Notes: generated from the letters alone by a model not told the origin. A stretch of DNA of 64,000 nucleotides from Paraburkholderia phenazinium (GCF_900142845.1 NZ_FSRU01000002.1:2232001-2296000), one strand, 5' to 3'. Shown: positions 51,625 to 62,325, counted from the stretch's first letter. A program made the numbers and translations.

Positions 51625-51918
51625 ATGACTCGAGGGACGCACTCAAAGAAGGAAGTAGAAAACGCACTGGCCTACGCCGAAGCACTCGGCTGGCGCGTCA
51701 AGAGCGGCGGCAAAGGGCACGCCTGGGGAAAAATGTACTGTCCGTACAACGACTCGGAATGCCGGTGCGGAGAGTTCTGCATCACCAGTGTCTGGAGCAC
51801 GCCCAGGAATCCAGGAAATCACGCTCGGCTGCTCAGAAGGGTGGTCGACAATTGCACGACACATCGGCAAAAGCGCGCGCCTCAAGGCGCAAGCCAACAT
51901 GTCGAAACGCAGGAGTAA
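51625..51918 (+). CDS. Small HicA-like, Cys-rich protein; candidate toxin of a two-gene cassette
   Basis: 97 residues from ATG 51625. The N-terminus SKKEVENALAYAEALGWRVKSGGKGHAWG resembles the HicA/double-stranded-RNA-binding-fold pattern of helix, GW, strand, then G-x-H with the putative catalytic His 32. It is followed by a Cys-rich MYCPYNDSECRCGEFC (C39, C46, C48, C52), which could bind zinc, and the conserved-looking TSVWSTPRNPGNHARLLRRVVD. An upstream ATG (51613) overlaps the -10 box, so the promoter decides the start. No ribosome binding site is visible. The stop is 3 bp before the next gene, implying coupling. Toxin function is inferred from the layout only. Confidence 0.6.
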   Translation: MTRGTHSKKEVENALAYAEALGWRVKSGGKGHAWGKMYCPYNDSECRCGEFCITSVWSTPRNPGNHARLLRRVVDNCTTHRQKRAPQGASQHVETQE

Positions 51919-51921
51919 CAC

Positions 51922-52446
51922 ATGGAATACGACTTCACGCTGAAATACCAGCTTGCAGCAGAAGACTGCGACCACGACGCGATCGTGGAACGCCTGGCTG
52001 AAGCAGGATGCGACGACGCCACCATCGGCATCGGGCAACCGGGGCGCATCGCGCTCGTCTTCACCCGCGAGGGCGCCACGGCGCTCGCGGCTCTGATGAG
52101 CGCCCTCGCGGACGTGAAACGCGCCATGCCGTCAGCACGCCTCGTCGAAGCCGCGCCGGACTTCGTCGGCCTCACTGACGTGGCCGACGTCGCGGGTGTG
52201 TCGCGCCAGAACATGCGCAAGCTCATGCTCAGCCATGCTGCCGATTTCCCGATTCCGGTCCATGAGGGCAACCCATCGGTCTGGCATCTGTGGGATGTCC
52301 TTGCATGGTTGAAGACGCGCGGCGGCTATGACATCAAGCCCGACGTCCTCGATGTGGCGAAATCGGCCAAGCAGGTCAACCAGGCGAAAGAAGCGCGTGA
52401 GCTCGAACCGCAGGTCAATCGCCAGCTCGAAGACCTCATTGCATAA
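51922..52446 (+). CDS. Helix-turn-helix protein; candidate antitoxin/repressor of the cassette
   Basis: 174 residues with AGGAG 5 bp before ATG. The N-terminal domain (residues 1-75) has an alternating strand-helix pattern (MEYDFTLKYQL, HDAIVERLAEAG, TIGIGQPGRIALVFTRE, then a long helix). The HTH is at about 82-105 (VGLTDVADVAGVSRQNMRKLML), with a wing-like FPIPVHEGNPSVWHLWDVLAWL typical of AlpA/MerR-like DNA-binding proteins. The charged C-terminal helix is probably flexible. It probably binds the 18-bp palindrome and represses the cassette. I know relatives as uncharacterised HTH proteins but no studied member. Confidence 0.7.
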   Translation: MEYDFTLKYQLAAEDCDHDAIVERLAEAGCDDATIGIGQPGRIALVFTREGATALAALMSALADVKRAMPSARLVEAAPDFVGLTDVADVAGVSRQNMRKLMLSHAADFPIPVHEGNPSVWHLWDVLAWLKTRGGYDIKPDVLDVAKSAKQVNQAKEARELEPQVNRQLEDLIA

Positions 52447-52459
52447 ACCTTTGGCGCGT

Positions 52460-52477
52460 CTCAGGACTTCTCCTGAG
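52460..52477. terminator. Hairpin between convergent genes
   Basis: Perfect 7-bp stem CTCAGGA/TCCTGAG with loop CTTC, between the HTH gene and the agmatinase-family gene. There is no T-run, so termination strength is uncertain. Confidence 0.4.
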
Positions 52478-52483
52478 CACGTC

Positions 52484-53473
52484 TCACCCCCTGGCAGGCC
52501 GATATTCCACGCCCGGCAGAACACACAGCAGTTCGAACGCCAGGTTCGCGCCCAGCAGAGCAGTCGTACCGAAGGGATCGTAGGGTGGTGCAACCTCCAC
52601 CAGATCGCAGCCAACGATATTCAGCCCGCGTGAGCCGCGAATAATCTCCAGCGCTTGCGGCACCGTCAGCCCGGCAATCTCGGGTGTGCCGGTGCCGGGC
52701 GCAAAGGCCGGATCGATGCCGTCGATATCGAACGTGATGTACACCGGGCCATCGCCCATCCGTTCGCGCACGCGTTGCATCAGCGGCGCAAGCGACTGGT
52801 TCCAGCACGCCTCGGCCTGCACCACTTCGAAGCCCTGGTCGCGGCACCAGTCGAAGTCTTCGGCCTCGTAGCCCGTGCCGCGCAAACCGATCTGCACCAC
52901 GCGCTCGCAATCCAGCAAGCCCTCTTCCACCGCGCGGCGGAACGGCGTGCCGTGCGCGATCTTCTCGCCCATCATGGTGTCGTTGACGTCCGCGTGCGCA
53001 TCGACGTGGATGAGGCCAACCTTGCCGTACTTGCGGTGAATCGCACGCAGAATCGGCAGGGCAATGGTGTGATCGCCGCCGAGCGTAATCGGCTTGGCGC
53101 CGTGCTGCAGGATCTCGTCGTAAGCGGTTTCAATGCGCGCGATCGAATCGAGCAGGTTGTACGGATTGATCGCCACATCGCCGATATCCGCCACACGCAG
53201 CGAGTCGAACGGCGCAGCACGCGTGGCCATGTTGTAGGGGCGCAGCAGCACCGATTCGCTGCGAATTTGCCGCGGCCCGAAGCGCGCGCCGGTTCGGTTC
53301 GACGTGCCGAGATCGAACGGCACACCCACGAAACAGGCGTCGAGCCCTTCGGCCGAGCCGGCATTGGGCAACCGCATCATCGTCGCAATGCCGCCGCAGC
53401 GTGGCATCACATTGCCTGACAGAGGCTGGGGACGGTCAGTGAGGTCGGGGGAAATGAAGGAGGAGGAATTCAT
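52484..53473 (-). CDS. speB: Agmatinase / guanidino-acid hydrolase (ureohydrolase family)
   Basis: 329 residues. The binuclear manganese site is complete: GGDHT (132-136), DAHAD (158-162) and FDIDGIDP (248-255), followed by AFAPGTGTPE. It hydrolyses a guanidino compound to urea plus an amine or amino acid. Agmatine is the default guess for the family, but the divergent LysR regulator and nearby transporter also fit guanidinobutyrate or guanidinopropionate hydrolases, so the symbol is provisional. ATG 53473 gives a normal length. The gene is divergent from lysR with a 150-bp control region. Confidence 0.85.
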   Translation of the reverse strand: MNSSSFISPDLTDRPQPLSGNVMPRCGGIATMMRLPNAGSAEGLDACFVGVPFDLGTSNRTGARFGPRQIRSESVLLRPYNMATRAAPFDSLRVADIGDVAINPYNLLDSIARIETAYDEILQHGAKPITLGGDHTIALPILRAIHRKYGKVGLIHVDAHADVNDTMMGEKIAHGTPFRRAVEEGLLDCERVVQIGLRGTGYEAEDFDWCRDQGFEVVQAEACWNQSLAPLMQRVRERMGDGPVYITFDIDGIDPAFAPGTGTPEIAGLTVPQALEIIRGSRGLNIVGCDLVEVAPPYDPFGTTALLGANLAFELLCVLPGVEYRPARG

Positions 53474-53623
53474 CGTGGCTCAGCAATGAAATGGAAAGGC
53501 GGGCAAACCGGGCAGCAACTCGCCCGGCTCGCAGGATTTATCCTCATTTTTGAGCACTTCGTATCAATATAAAATGGCGGCAGAATAAACTTCACATCGA
53601 CTCCAAGCGATGTATCTACCCTC
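53474..53623. promoter_or_regulatory. Divergent control region of the agmatinase-family and LysR genes
   Basis: 150 bp, AT-rich in the middle (53530-53590). Divergent LysR genes usually autoregulate and activate the partner from such a site. I did not find a clear T-N11-A palindrome. Confidence 0.45.
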
Positions 53624-54547
53624 ATGTTCTCGCAACTCACCGATCTCGACCTGCGCCTGATCCGCGTTTTCCTCGCGATCGTCGACGCCGGTGGCGTCTC
53701 ACCCGCTCAGGCGACGCTGAATGTCGGGCAGTCCACCATCAGCACGCAGCTCGCCACGCTGGAGACGCGACTCGGCTACCGGCTGTGCGAACGCGGCCGC
53801 AGCGGCTTTAGCCTGACGGCACGCGGCGAGCAGTTCATCGAAGCGGCCCGCGCGCTGCTGGCTGCTGTGGATACCTTCGGCATGCAGGCGCGCAACGTCG
53901 GCCGCAAGCTGGTCGGCACGCTCGATATCGGCATGATCGGCCACACGCCGGTGTCGGCGAGCGCGCGTATCAGCAGCGCGATCGGGCGCTTTCGCACGCG
54001 CGACCAGTCGGTGCGCTTTTCGATCCTCGTGCGCTCGCCGGGCGAGCTGGAGGAGTTGCTGCTGAACGGGCGCATTCAGGTCGGCATTGGCTACTTCTGG
54101 CACCGGGTGCCGTCACTGGAATACACGGAGGTGTTCGCGGAGGAGCAATTCGCGTACTGCGCGAAGGGCCACCCCTTGTTCGAGCAGGCCGGCGAGGTCG
54201 CCCCTGCCGAGGCCGCGCAACACGAATGGGCGTGGCGCAGCTATCCGCTCCCCGAAGCCGAGAGCTCGACCACGCCGCAGAACGTCACCGCGGTGGCCGA
54301 CAACATGGAAGCCGTCGCGATGCTGGTTTTGTCGGGCCATCATCTTGGCTACCTGCCCGGGCACTTCGCCGCGCCGTACGTCAAGGACGGTTTGCTGGCG
54401 GCGCTGAATCCCGCGCAGATGAAGTACCGCGTGGCGTTCCATATGGTCACGCGAGGGCGGCAGCATCGCAGCGATATCGCCGAAGCGTTTATCGACGACA
54501 TGAAGGCAGCACATCCTCCGCCTGGCGCCGACGAAGCGGACGAATAG
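53624..54547 (+). CDS. LysR-type transcriptional regulator
   Basis: 307 residues. The winged HTH is at about residues 6-65 (LTDLDLRLIRVFLAIVDAGGVSPAQATLNVGQSTISTQLATLETRLGYRLCERGRSGFSLT), followed by a periplasmic-binding-type effector domain (GTLDIGMIGHTPVSASARISSAIGRF...). It probably controls the divergent ureohydrolase gene in response to its substrate. ATG 53624 fits the family start. The wording of the HTH (VSPAQATLNVGQSTIS) matches the LTTR subgroup annotated beside agmatinase genes in Burkholderia. Confidence 0.9.
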   Translation: MFSQLTDLDLRLIRVFLAIVDAGGVSPAQATLNVGQSTISTQLATLETRLGYRLCERGRSGFSLTARGEQFIEAARALLAAVDTFGMQARNVGRKLVGTLDIGMIGHTPVSASARISSAIGRFRTRDQSVRFSILVRSPGELEELLLNGRIQVGIGYFWHRVPSLEYTEVFAEEQFAYCAKGHPLFEQAGEVAPAEAAQHEWAWRSYPLPEAESSTTPQNVTAVADNMEAVAMLVLSGHHLGYLPGHFAAPYVKDGLLAALNPAQMKYRVAFHMVTRGRQHRSDIAEAFIDDMKAAHPPPGADEADE

Positions 54548-54573
54548 CGCGCAACACGGCGAAGCTGCAATAA

Positions 54574-54602
54574 AAAAGCCACACAGAACCTGCGTGGCTT
54601 TT
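54574..54602. terminator. Bidirectional terminator
   Basis: Stem AAAAGCCAC/GTGGCTTTT with an 11-nt loop region, T-rich on both strands, between lysR (rightward) and lolA (leftward). Confidence 0.8.
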
Positions 54603-54628
54603 CGCACCAACCGCCGCGCAGTACGCGC

Positions 54629-55345
54629 TTAGCCGTTGATCACATCCGCGCCCTTCGGCACGGTGAACTTGAACGCATCCGCCGGCAGCGGCGGATTCTT
54701 CTGGATGTTCGAGAACGTCAGCAAGGTCACATTGCCGAACACGTCGTGCAATTCCATGGCCTGCAGATTGCCGTCCTTGAAGCCAATACCCACGCTCTGG
54801 AACTGCGTGTCTTTCGCTTTCGGGATCAGTTCGAGCCAGTCGATACCGCCCTTCACACCCGCATCGTGCAGCGTGAAGTTCTTGTCCAGATCGTTGCTGC
54901 CGAACAGGATCGCCGCGGGGCTTGCGCCCAGTGCGCCGCCGAGCGCCCGCACGGTCACCTGGTTCAGGTCTTTGTCGAACACGTAGAGCTTGTCGCCGTC
55001 CGCTTGCAGGATCTGTTCATACGGCTTCTCGTACGACCAGATGAACTTGCCCGGACGTGCGAACACAAACGTACCGCTCGAGGTGGTGTTTTTCGGCATG
55101 ACCTGCGCGGCGTCGCTTGCGGCTTGTGCCTTGCTGGGCGCCCGCACTTCCTGCTGCACGAAATCGCCACGCGCCGAGTGCACCTGTGCGACAAACGCCT
55201 TGAGTTGCTCGGTGCCGCTCGCAAACGCCTGTTGCGCGACCAGCAACGACGCACCGATCGCGACGCTGCCGATTCCGCGCGCCAGCGTTCGAACCAGATG
55301 ACCGAGGCGGCCAGGATGGGCACTGTGCCCGGCGTATTGCTGCAT
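54629..55345 (-). CDS. lolA: Outer-membrane lipoprotein carrier protein LolA
   Basis: 238 residues. A signal peptide with a long n-region ends near [16 protein letters not shown]. The mature LolA body has [59 protein letters not shown] and the C-terminal [14 protein letters not shown]. It ferries lipoproteins across the periplasm from LolCDE to LolB. ATG 55345 has GGAGA upstream; the frame extends 26 codons further without support. It follows ftsK, the order also seen in enterobacteria. Confidence 0.93.
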   Translation of the reverse strand: MQQYAGHSAHPGRLGHLVRTLARGIGSVAIGASLLVAQQAFASGTEQLKAFVAQVHSARGDFVQQEVRAPSKAQAASDAAQVMPKNTTSSGTFVFARPGKFIWSYEKPYEQILQADGDKLYVFDKDLNQVTVRALGGALGASPAAILFGSNDLDKNFTLHDAGVKGGIDWLELIPKAKDTQFQSVGIGFKDGNLQAMELHDVFGNVTLLTFSNIQKNPPLPADAFKFTVPKGADVING

Positions 55346-55437
55346 ATCATTCTCCGTGGATTGAATCGGACCAGGGACGGAGGCGGTTGAACCCAGGATG
55401 AGCGTCACCGCCTGTCGAGGCAAGGGGTGTGCCGCGC

Positions 55438-57753
55438 CTAATCGGTTTCGCGCGCGGGCGTGAGAATCTCGCGATTGCCGTTCGACGACATCGCCGATAC
55501 GAGCCCGGATTGCTCCATTTGCTCGAGCAGGCGCGCGGCGCGGTTGTAGCCGATCCGCAAATGCCGCTGCACCAGCGAAATCGACGCGCGGCGATTCTTG
55601 ATGACGACCTCCACCGCCTGATCGTATAGAGGGTCCGACTCGCCGCCGGCCGCTCCAGTTCCCTCGGCGCCGGCGGAACCTTCGTCGCCGTCGCCGGTGA
55701 CGCCGCCCTCGAGGATGCCCTCGATATAGTTCGGCTCGCCCTGCTCCCTGAGTTTTTCGACGACGCGGTGCACTTCCTCATCGGACACGAAGGCGCCGTG
55801 CACCCGCACCGGCAAGCCGCTGCCGGGCGGCAGATAGAGCATGTCGCCCATGCCGAGCAGCGATTCCGCGCCCTGCTGGTCCAGAATCGTGCGCGAGTCG
55901 ATCTTCGACGACACCTGGAAGGCCATCCGCGTCGGCACGTTGGCCTTGATCAGGCCGGTGATGACGTCGACGGAAGGCCGCTGCGTTGCCAGAATCAGGT
56001 GGATGCCGGCCGCACGGGCTTTCTGCGCGATCCGCGCAATCAGCTCTTCGACCTTCTTGCCGACCACCATCATCAGGTCGGCCAGTTCGTCGATCACCAC
56101 CACGATGTTCGGCAGGCGCGACAGCGGTTCCGGATCGTCCGGCGTCAGGCTGAACGGATTCGGCAGCTTTTCTTCGCGCTTGGTGGCTTCGTCGATCTTG
56201 TTGTTGTAGCCGGCGAGGTTACGCACGCCGAGCTTGCTCATCAGCTTGTAGCGGCGCTCCATTTCGGCGACCGCCCAGTTCAGCGCGTGACCGGCCTGGC
56301 GCATGTCCGTGACCACCGGGCAAAGCAGATGCGGAATGCCTTCGTAGACGCTCATCTCGAGCATCTTCGGGTCGATCAGGATCATCCGGACCTGCTCGGC
56401 GCTCGCCTTGTAGAGCAGCGACAGGATCATCGCGTTGATCCCCACCGACTTGCCCGAGCCGGTGGTACCGGCCACCAGCAGGTGTGGCATCTTGGCGAGG
56501 TCGGCACACACCGGCTTGCCGCCGATGTCCTTGCCCAGACCCATGGTGAGCGGCGAAGCGGCGTCGGCATAGACGGCCGAGCCGAGAATCTCGGAGAGGC
56601 TCACCGTCTGACGACGCTGGTTCGGCAACTCCAGCGCCATGAAATTCTTGCCGGGGATGGTTTCAACCACGCGAATCGATACCAGCGACAGCGAACGCGC
56701 CAGATCCTTCGCCAGCCCGACAATCTGGCTGCCCTTCACACCCGTGGCGGGCTCGATTTCGTAACGCGTGACGACCGGGCCCGGATAGGCGGCAACCACG
56801 CTCACTTCGACGCCGAAATCCTTCAGCTTCTTCTCGATCAGGCGCGAGGTGAATTCGAGCGTATCGGGAGAAATGGTTTCCTGCGCGGCGGGCGCGGCAT
56901 CGAGCAGCGAAATGGGCGGCAGTGTGGAATCGCCCGGCAGGTCGGTAAACAGCGGCACCTGACGCTCTTTCTCGACGCGCTCGGATTTAGCCGGCGTGAC
57001 CACCGGTGGCACGATCATGACCGGCTCGTGCTCTTCGATGCGCACGCGGCCCTGCTCCACCTTGCCTTCGCGCTTGACGGCGGCGGCCTCGCCCAGTTTG
57101 CGGTCGCGACCGGCTTCACGGCGCAGACGGGCAAAGGTGACGGCGGAAATGATCGATTCGCCGACTCGTTCGGCCACGGAAAGCCAGGAAAAGCGGAAAT
57201 ACAGCGACAAACCGATGGCGAGCGCCACCAGCAATGCCAAAGTGCCGCCCGTGAAGCCGAGCGCGTGCGACACACCGCGCGCCACAGCCTCGCCGATCAC
57301 GCCGCCCGGCGCGCGCGGCAGTTGAACCTTGAGCGACCACATGCGCAGCGCCTCGATGCCGTCGCTGGCGAGCAACACCAGCACGAAGGCGAAAATCTCG
57401 GCGAGCCAGGTCACATCACGCGGCTTGTCTTCGGGCAGCGCCTCGTGACGGGTGATGCGACGGTAATTGGCCGAGATGCTGCGGCCGAGCAGCACCACCC
57501 ACCAGTAAGCGGACAGGCCGAACAGGAGCAGCAGGATGTCGGACGTCCACGCGCCGACGCGGCCGGCCCAGTTGGCGATGCGGTCGACCTGGGCGGCGTG
57601 CGTCCAGCTCGGGTCGTGCCGGCTGTAGCTGACGAGCGCCATCAGCAGGAAAACGCCGAGCGCAACCTGCAGGATCCAACGGATTTCGGTGAAGAGGCGC
57701 GACATACGGTGCGGCAATGCCTGCGCGCTCGCGGAATAAGGAGCTTTTGCCAT
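55438..57753 (-). CDS. ftsK: DNA translocase FtsK
   Basis: 771 residues. The N-terminal domain has four membrane helices (about 20-200). A rather short linker carries the basic/acidic segment up to about 300. The RecA-like motor has Walker [17 protein letters not shown] near residue 430 and Walker [15 protein letters not shown]. The C-terminal gamma winged helix spans about 705-771 ([41 protein letters not shown]), which reads KOPS sequences and activates XerCD. It segregates the terminus at the septum. ATG 57753 has ACAGGA upstream; the longer frame is unsupported. It lies 92 bp before lolA. Confidence 0.96.
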   Translation of the reverse strand: MAKAPYSASAQALPHRMSRLFTEIRWILQVALGVFLLMALVSYSRHDPSWTHAAQVDRIANWAGRVGAWTSDILLLLFGLSAYWWVVLLGRSISANYRRITRHEALPEDKPRDVTWLAEIFAFVLVLLASDGIEALRMWSLKVQLPRAPGGVIGEAVARGVSHALGFTGGTLALLVALAIGLSLYFRFSWLSVAERVGESIISAVTFARLRREAGRDRKLGEAAAVKREGKVEQGRVRIEEHEPVMIVPPVVTPAKSERVEKERQVPLFTDLPGDSTLPPISLLDAAPAAQETISPDTLEFTSRLIEKKLKDFGVEVSVVAAYPGPVVTRYEIEPATGVKGSQIVGLAKDLARSLSLVSIRVVETIPGKNFMALELPNQRRQTVSLSEILGSAVYADAASPLTMGLGKDIGGKPVCADLAKMPHLLVAGTTGSGKSVGINAMILSLLYKASAEQVRMILIDPKMLEMSVYEGIPHLLCPVVTDMRQAGHALNWAVAEMERRYKLMSKLGVRNLAGYNNKIDEATKREEKLPNPFSLTPDDPEPLSRLPNIVVVIDELADLMMVVGKKVEELIARIAQKARAAGIHLILATQRPSVDVITGLIKANVPTRMAFQVSSKIDSRTILDQQGAESLLGMGDMLYLPPGSGLPVRVHGAFVSDEEVHRVVEKLREQGEPNYIEGILEGGVTGDGDEGSAGAEGTGAAGGESDPLYDQAVEVVIKNRRASISLVQRHLRIGYNRAARLLEQMEQSGLVSAMSSNGNREILTPARETD

Positions 57754-57978
57754 TGATCCTGTTGCGGGTGCGGCCAAAATGCGCGCCCCCAGGCCGTGCT
57801 GGGTGCCCGGTCGTGGCCGCCGGGTCGTTTGATCCGGGCTATTGTAAACGCAGTGTCGTGCGCAAGGCTGTAAATGACGGTAACTGGGGCCAGGCGGCGT
57901 GGTTTTCGGGCCAAACGGCGGCGTCAGGCTATCGGGACGATCAAGAAGCATCATGAAGCGGGCCGGCTTGGCGACCTT

Positions 57979-59081
<1,103 letters not shown>

Positions 59082-59197
59082 TCGGGGCATCGGGCAAGCC
59101 GGGCAAGCGGGCCTGCTTCATGACGCGGAGAAGGTAAAATAGCGCCCGGGCTTCGGCCTGAGCGCTTACCGTACACCGCACGCATCACCCCCTATGA

Positions 59198-59230
59198 AGG
59201 GCCGCGGCTGGCAAGCTGGCGGCCCTTTTT
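59198..59230 (+). terminator. Intrinsic terminator after trxB
   Basis: Stem AGGGCCGC/GCGGCCCT with a 13-nt loop followed by five T, about 115 bp after the trxB stop. Confidence 0.75.
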
Positions 59231-59338
59231 GCATCGCGTTGTGTCTTGTTGCAGCTGCAGGTCCGTTTTGACCTGCGGATGCATGGCGAGGCCCGCGGCA
59301 GTTTCACACGACGCTCTACTTTCCACCGTGTCACCGTC

Positions 59339-60097
59339 ATGGCAAAGAATCGGCCTCATCCTGGCGAACCCAAACGTCCCCGCGCGGCGGCTGTGCAGCC
59401 GACGCCGGTGCCGGTTGCGCCGTCTAAACCGCAGATCGAGCCGGCAGCCGGGCTCGCCGGTCTGGGTGCTCTGCGTGCCGCGCTAAAAGGCGATGCCGAG
59501 CGACGTGAGCGCGACCGCGCCGCGGCGGCTGTGGCACAGCGTGAAGCGTCGGCGGATGCCGATCTGTTCCGGCGGGAGATTGGCGCGGTTGCGCCCCTGG
59601 TGGTGCCGCCCAGGGTGCCGCCGGCGCGCACGCCGCCCTCGCCTGTGCCCACGCAAACCAAGCTCGATGAAGAGGCTGTCCTGCATGAGGCGATTTCGGA
59701 TGAGTTCGATCCGGAGGTGTTGCTTGAGACCGATGAGACGCTTTCGTATTGCCGGCCTGGAGTGAGTCAGGAGGTGGTGCGCAAGCTGCGGCGCGGCGCG
59801 TGGATTGTGCAGGCCCAGTTGGATCTGCATGGGATGCGGCGTGAAGAGGCGCGTGAGGCGCTGGCGGAATTCATTCGCGAGTCGGTCAAGCGCGGGCTGC
59901 GTTGCCTGCGCGTGATTCATGGCAAGGGGCTTGGGTCGGTCGGCAAGGAGCCTGTGCTGAAGGGCAAGGTTCGGGCCTGGCTCGTGCAGAAGGAAGAGGT
60001 CATTGCGTTCTGCCAGGCAAGAGCGCATGACGGCGGCGCCGGCGCTGTGCTCGTGCTGTTGCAGCCGGGGGCGCAGGTCGCTCATCCCAAACCGTGA
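59339..60097 (+). CDS. Smr-domain protein (MutS2-type Smr nuclease-like)
   Basis: 252 residues. The N-terminal half is Pro/Ala/Arg-rich and probably disordered. The C-terminal Smr domain (about 165-250) carries QLDLHGMRREEAREALAEFIRESVKRG (the LDxHG motif) and CLRVIHGKGLGSVGKEPVLKGKVRAWL (the GxG-hairpin motif). Smr domains bind and sometimes nick DNA or act on RNA and ribosomes; the role of stand-alone YdaL/SmrA-like proteins is unclear. ATG 59339 is the most probable start. The stop is 14 bp before the TRIC gene, so the two are probably co-transcribed. Confidence 0.85.
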   Translation: MAKNRPHPGEPKRPRAAAVQPTPVPVAPSKPQIEPAAGLAGLGALRAALKGDAERRERDRAAAAVAQREASADADLFRREIGAVAPLVVPPRVPPARTPPSPVPTQTKLDEEAVLHEAISDEFDPEVLLETDETLSYCRPGVSQEVVRKLRRGAWIVQAQLDLHGMRREEAREALAEFIRESVKRGLRCLRVIHGKGLGSVGKEPVLKGKVRAWLVQKEEVIAFCQARAHDGGAGAVLVLLQPGAQVAHPKP

Positions 60098-60110
60098 CGG
60101 GGCTCCGTTA

Positions 60111-60731
60111 ATGCATCCGAGGCTTACCCTCGCGCTCACCATCATGGAGGCGCTGGCGATCTTCGCCTACGCGATCTCCGGTTTTATTGAAGCGCGCACG
60201 CGGCAGCTCGATGCGGTCGGGACGTTTCTGGTGGCGATGGCGACGGCCTTCGGTGGTGGGACCGTGCGCGATGTGCTGCTGGAGCGCAGGCCGTTTTATT
60301 GGGTCGAGCATCAACCGTATGTAATCGCGATCTTTGTGATGTCGCTGTTCGCGCCGATGCTGTTGAAGATGACGTCGAAGCTGTTGTCCGAGCGGGTGTT
60401 GTTGGTGGCGGATGCGGTTGGGCTGGGGCTCTTTAGCATCTCGGGTACTTCGATGGCGCTCGACGCGCAGATGCCGTGGTTTACGTCGGTGATGATCGGG
60501 GTTCTGGCTGGGGTGTTCGGCGGCGTGATTCGCGATGTGCTTTGCAATGAAGTGCCGCTGATTTTGAAGGATTCGCGACCGTATGCGACCTGCGCGTTTG
60601 TTGGATGCTGGTTGTATCTACTGCTGGATTACTTCAACTTCGATAGCGTATATAGCGTGCTGATCGCCACTGCGTTCATCCTGCTGGCGCGACTTGCGAC
60701 GTTCAAATTCAATGTCCGTTTGCCGCATTGA
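60111..60731 (+). CDS. TRIC-type (UPF0126) membrane protein
   Basis: 206 residues with seven hydrophobic helices arranged as two repeats, each carrying the glycine motif AFGGGTVRDVLL and VFGGVIRDVLC respectively. This is the bacterial trimeric intracellular cation channel/YadS family. Relatives form homotrimeric cation or glycine-linked channels in the inner membrane. ATG 60111 starts the family N-terminus (LTIMEALAIFAYAISGFIEA); the longer frame overlaps the Smr gene. The T-rich codon use is slightly different from the neighbours. Confidence 0.85.
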   Translation: MHPRLTLALTIMEALAIFAYAISGFIEARTRQLDAVGTFLVAMATAFGGGTVRDVLLERRPFYWVEHQPYVIAIFVMSLFAPMLLKMTSKLLSERVLLVADAVGLGLFSISGTSMALDAQMPWFTSVMIGVLAGVFGGVIRDVLCNEVPLILKDSRPYATCAFVGCWLYLLLDYFNFDSVYSVLIATAFILLARLATFKFNVRLPH

Positions 60732-60757
60732 GCGGCGAGAGCCCTCTCGCGCGGCTC

Positions 60758-61519
60758 CTACAAACGGACATACGGCTGCGATAACGCTTTCGACGACCTG
60801 ATGAGGTCTTCCAGCATCGTGGCGCGCTTTTCCGGATTCGTGTCGCGGCTCGTCATAAAGCAAAGCGCCGCGACGGGAAGACCGGTTCGATCGCGTATCG
60901 GCGCTGCCATGCAGTATCGAAAGGTGTGCGAAAGACCTTCGGTGCAACAGTAACCCTGTTCAGCGGCACGTTCGACGTCGCGCAGAAAATCCTCAAATTC
61001 AACGCGCCTTCCGTTATCGAGGACAAAGTCTTCGTCCGGGATCAGCGCGCGAATCTCGTCCGCGCGCAGATGTGCGAGCAACAGGCGGCCCGTCGCGGTC
61101 CACGGAATCGGCACCTTCACGCCAATGTCGGAACTGATGTTGAACGGCCGCGAACTGTTCTCGGACAAAACCACGGTGTACTTGTTGCCCTCCAGCATGC
61201 ACAACTGCGCGGTCTCGTCGTGGTTTCTGACCAGCGCGAGGATGGCCTGGTGGGCGCGACTGATCAGATCGTTATGCACCGCGTAGTCGGCGCCGTAGTA
61301 ATGCATTTCACGGCCGAAAAAGACACTACCGTCGACCGTTGTCTCCAGCCATCCTGCTTCCGTGAGAATGGTGACCAGTTCGTAGATGCTGGAGCGCGGC
61401 GCGCCGGTCGCCTCAATCAGTTCGCGCATCGTCATCGGACGACGCGCGATATGCAGTTGCCTGAAAATGCCGACGACGCGGTCAACGCCTCGCGCTCTTG
61501 ATGACTCTGGTGCTGACAT
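60758..61519 (-). CDS. IclR-family transcriptional regulator
   Basis: 253 residues. The winged HTH is at about residues 10-70 (RVVGIFRQLHIARRPMTMRELIEATGAPRSSIYELVTILTEAGWLE) and the GAF-like effector domain at about 80-250 (YAVHNDLISRAHQAILALVRNHDETAQLCMLEGNKYTVVLSE...IPWTATGRLLLAHL). It is the last gene of the leftward amino-acid transporter cluster, 44 bp after the ATPase gene. It probably senses a metabolite of the transported substrate and controls the cluster. Start ATG 61519. Confidence 0.9.
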   Translation of the reverse strand: MSAPESSRARGVDRVVGIFRQLHIARRPMTMRELIEATGAPRSSIYELVTILTEAGWLETTVDGSVFFGREMHYYGADYAVHNDLISRAHQAILALVRNHDETAQLCMLEGNKYTVVLSENSSRPFNISSDIGVKVPIPWTATGRLLLAHLRADEIRALIPDEDFVLDNGRRVEFEDFLRDVERAAEQGYCCTEGLSHTFRYCMAAPIRDRTGLPVAALCFMTSRDTNPEKRATMLEDLIRSSKALSQPYVRL

Positions 61520-61563
61520 GCCTTCAACTCCGTCGGCGATAGGGTTCGCAGTTTAGCGCAAGG

Positions 61564-62325
61564 TCAATGGTCGAGCACGCGGTGCAGGAACTGCCGGGTA
61601 CGTTCGTTCTGCGGGTTCACGAAGATATCCTCGGGCGCGCCCTGCTCCGCGATCACGCCTTTATCCATGAACACGACGCGATCAGCAGTCTTGCGCGCAA
61701 AACCCATTTCGTGGGTGACGACAACCATCGTCATGCCGTCGCGCGCCAATCCGCGCATGACCTCGGTCACTTCGCCGACCAGTTCCGGGTCGAGCGCGGA
61801 GGTGGCCTCGTCGAAGAACATGATGCCCGGCTCGACCGCCAATGCTCTGGCAATCGCCACGCGCTGCTGCTGGCCGCCTGAGAGCTGGCTAGGATAGTGA
61901 TCGGCACGGTCGGCGAGACCCACGCGATCGAGCGCGTCCATCGCACGCTTGCGCGCGTCCGCCGGACTCATCTTGCGTGCCTTGATCAGCGCGAGCGTCA
62001 CGTTGCCAAGCGCGGTCTTGTGCGGAAACAGGTTGAATTGCTGAAACACCATGCCCACGTGACCGCGAATCTCTTTGGCGCGGCGAGCGTCGTGCAGCGG
62101 CACCTCGTTGACCCAGACCTCACCTGTGTCGGCCGTTTCCAGACCGCTCATGATGCGCAGCACCGTGCTCTTTCCAGAACCGGATGCGCCGATCAGCACG
62201 AGCACTTCACCAGGTCGCACATCGAGATTGATTTCCTTCAGGACCTGCGTAGCGCCGAAGGACTTGCTGACGCCGGCGAGGTTGATGATGGGCCTGGAAG
62301 TGGCGATAGAGGTAGTAGCGGTCAT
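61564..62325 (-). CDS. Polar amino-acid ABC transporter, ATP-binding protein (GlnQ-like)
   Basis: 253 residues. Walker A is GASGSGKST (46-54), the Q-loop [17 protein letters not shown], the ABC signature [15 protein letters not shown] and Walker [15 protein letters not shown], then the switch His in VTHEMGFAR. It powers import of a polar amino acid or opine. The start overlaps the upstream permease stop as ATGA at 62322-62325. Confidence 0.94.
   Translation of the reverse strand: MTATTSIATSRPIINLAGVSKSFGATQVLKEINLDVRPGEVLVLIGASGSGKSTVLRIMSGLETADTGEVWVNEVPLHDARRAKEIRGHVGMVFQQFNLFPHKTALGNVTLALIKARKMSPADARKRAMDALDRVGLADRADHYPSQLSGGQQQRVAIARALAVEPGIMFFDEATSALDPELVGEVTEVMRGLARDGMTMVVVTHEMGFARKTADRVVFMDKGVIAEQGAPEDIFVNPQNERTRQFLHRVLDH

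Noticed and set aside
55768..57756. 662-codon rightward frame opposite ftsK
   Set aside because: Antisense shadow of a conserved gene, with His/Arg/Gln-rich composition and no ribosome binding site.
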